Shown here piece by piece: positions 62,881 to 64,000 of a stretch of 64,000 nucleotides of DNA. The position numbers were made by a program, and so were the translations under genes. The stretch is taken from assembly GCA_937907165.1 (NCBI GenBank), contig CALCUH010000135.1, positions 111,926 to 175,925 of the forward strand, written 5' to 3'. Below the pieces are notes generated by a model. The model made no database searches. It saw nothing but the letters and a program-made list of their open reading frames with translations, and had not been told where the DNA came from. Position 1 is the first letter of the stretch. Each line of letters opens with the position of its first letter. The DNA is from an uncultured Bacteroidales bacterium (lineage in GTDB: Bacteria > Bacteroidota > Bacteroidia > Bacteroidales > Paludibacteraceae).

Positions 62881-63324
62881 ATGTCTAACTACATTTGGTA
62901 CGAACACAGCCACATCGCAACCGCATCGCAGCTTCCGACCCATCGCAACTACACAGAAGCCGTCCGTCTGCAAGAGGCAGCCGTTAGTGTTGGATTTTAC
63001 ATGGGCAACTCCCAGATGGAATCCGCCATCCGCCAGAAAGCCACAGAGGCTATGATAAGCGTGAACAACGATATCAACAGCAAAGCCGTCTGGCTCGTTG
63101 AAGACGGGTTTTGGCCGGAGTTTTCCGACATCTTCAACACCTATGTCCGGGTAGAGATCCATCACTTCTATACCTTAGATGCGGAGTATGATTACTCTAT
63201 AATCACTATCCCCCGCATTTATGACGAAGTTATGATTCCTTGTAAGTTCCAATGGACCTCGCTTGGTCAATTTAAAGTGACCAGCGAAGACGGCAAACAT
63301 TCTTTGTACTTCCGTCTACAATAA
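62881..63324 (+). CDS. Orphan gene of the GC-rich segment (147 aa)
   Basis: Start at 62881 (MSNYIWYEHSHIATA) with GGAGG 7 bases upstream; the longer frame from 62704 runs through the structured leader. Codon use (C/G third positions) differs sharply from the AT-rich genes to the left. Mixed helix and strand, aromatic (VEDGFWPEFSDIFNTYVRVE), no motif. Stop is followed after 3 bases by the 97-bp repeat. Likely a recently acquired accessory gene. Confidence 0.65.
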   Translation: MSNYIWYEHSHIATASQLPTHRNYTEAVRLQEAAVSVGFYMGNSQMESAIRQKATEAMISVNNDINSKAVWLVEDGFWPEFSDIFNTYVRVEIHHFYTLDAEYDYSIITIPRIYDEVMIPCKFQWTSLGQFKVTSEDGKHSLYFRLQ

Positions 63325-63327
63325 TCC

Positions 63328-63424
63328 TCATTCGCCCGATCCCGAGGCGAGAAAAATATCGGGATCGTCGGCTTGGCGACGTTAAATAGGCGTTAGGCCA
63401 AGCGCGTCCGAAATGGGGTCGCAA
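63328..63424 (+). repeat. Structured 97-bp repeat, copy 1
   Basis: Identical to 63904-64000. It contains a stem CGATCCCGA/TCGGGATCG and a second one GCTTGGC/GCCAAGC. It lies between the stop of one small gene and the leader of the next. The leader continues to 63543 with GTGGGA/TCCCAC (63449-63469) before a GGAAAGGAAG site. Confidence 0.88.
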
Positions 63425-63543
63425 TCCGTGCTCGTAAGAGTAGTCTTCGTGGGAAACAACGCGTCCCACTGCAGCCGTATAGCCAACGCGCTATCGGTCA
63501 AGAGGGTGGCTGGGCTTGATCCCGACTCGGAAAGGAAGACAAA

Positions 63544-63891
63544 ATGGCAAAAATGAACTTCAAAAACGCACTGAAGGCCCTGGCAATGGCAACCGGTATC
63601 GAGGATCGCAAGCTCTACGTAGCTTGTGAAACCTACGTAGCGGAGATCCGTAATTGGGTCGTCCACCACGAGGACGGCCTTCCGTACGTATACGCGCACG
63701 TTTGTTCTACGTACGGTGCTTTGCCTTTCATCCCGGATGAAGGCAAGTTGTACTATCACGATGATCTCGTTATGTGGTACCTCGATACCTCTGACTTCTA
63801 CTTCACGACAAAGGAAGAAGCAACCGCATACGCTACGGAGTGCATCTTCAAGTACGTGAAGACTATCGAGGATGCCTCCGAAGAAGAGTAA
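63544..63891 (+). CDS. Orphan gene of the GC-rich segment (115 aa)
   Basis: ATG with AAAGGAAG upstream. GC-rich codons as in the preceding gene. The product starts MAKMNFKNALKALAMATG, is aromatic and acidic (YYHDDLVMWYLDTSDFYFTT) and ends in KTIEDASEEE; small acidic proteins of this kind include anti-host inhibitors, but this is only a resemblance. The stop is followed by the second copy of the 97-bp repeat. Confidence 0.65.
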   Translation: MAKMNFKNALKALAMATGIEDRKLYVACETYVAEIRNWVVHHEDGLPYVYAHVCSTYGALPFIPDEGKLYYHDDLVMWYLDTSDFYFTTKEEATAYATECIFKYVKTIEDASEEE

Positions 63892-63903
63892 TCCTTGTCC
63901 AGA

Positions 63904-64000
63904 TCATTCGCCCGATCCCGAGGCGAGAAAAATATCGGGATCGTCGGCTTGGCGACGTTAAATAGGCGTTAGGCCAAGCGCGTCCGAAATGGGGTCGCAA
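63904..64000 (+). repeat. Structured 97-bp repeat, copy 2 (cut by window edge)
   Basis: Exact copy of 63328-63424; it may continue beyond the window. It implies a third gene of the same cassette series to the right. Confidence 0.88.

Noticed and set aside
1..64000. tRNA genes
   Set aside because: I looked for GTTCGA-type T arms with cloverleaf context and found none I could support; a covariance search (tRNAscan) would be needed to exclude them.

Overview
The window is part of the genome of a large tailed bacteriophage (Caudoviricetes) whose host is probably a low-GC Bacillota, most likely a gut Clostridia. The phage identity rests on terminase large subunit, portal, major capsid protein, holin/endolysin and about 20 kb of tail-fibre genes. 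The host guess is inference: it rests on strong AGGAGG-type ribosome binding sites with many GTG/TTG starts, AT-rich DNA, a BspA-type leucine-rich-repeat adhesin, an LL-H-type holin, an IStron (group I intron plus TnpB) of the kind known from clostridia and bacilli, and a COG2509-like flavoprotein.

Layout. Everything from 1 to about 49.85 kb is on the minus strand and is the late/structural block, transcribed right to left: Cys-rich protein (49.8), metallophosphoesterase (48.9), a zinc-finger gene split by an IStron (47.6-44.4), TerL, portal, small zinc-ribbon protein, membrane GAF-like protein, protease/scaffold fusion, head protein, major capsid protein, two homing endonucleases, neck/connector genes, tail tube, putative tail chaperone, holin, amidase endolysin, tyrosine recombinase, then nine adsorption or fibre genes (23.0-4.0 kb) and the start of a very large virion protein running off the left edge. 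Most fibre genes are followed by their own hairpin terminator. They carry one of three shared anchor modules joined to very different distal domains (collagen, coiled coil, S74 chaperone, BspA LRR, Ntn-hydrolase).

At 49.88-50.40 kb two near-identical sigma70 promoters diverge from a large hyperpalindrome (67-bp inverted-repeat arms around a CTAG-rich core). To its right the plus strand carries the early/middle block: HAD-like nucleotidase, dNMP kinase, an RNA polymerase of the DPBB (QDE-1/YonO-like) type whose DFDGD active-site codons are interrupted by a group I intron, a cysteine desulfurase, a ClpP-like protease, a RuvC-like resolvase, ThyX, a split COG2509 flavoprotein and a DPPY methyltransferase. 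The right end (62.7-64.0 kb) changes abruptly to GC-rich DNA with small orphan genes separated by an identical structured repeat of at least 97 bp.

How it fits together (inference): the early block supplies nucleotides (kinase, ThyX), resolves replication intermediates (RuvC) and makes a phage RNA polymerase. The leftward block builds the virion, and the diversified fibre array gives host range. RNA-based mobile elements (two group I introns, one IStron, one TnpB element, two EDxHD-type homing endonucleases) have colonised the most conserved genes or their borders.
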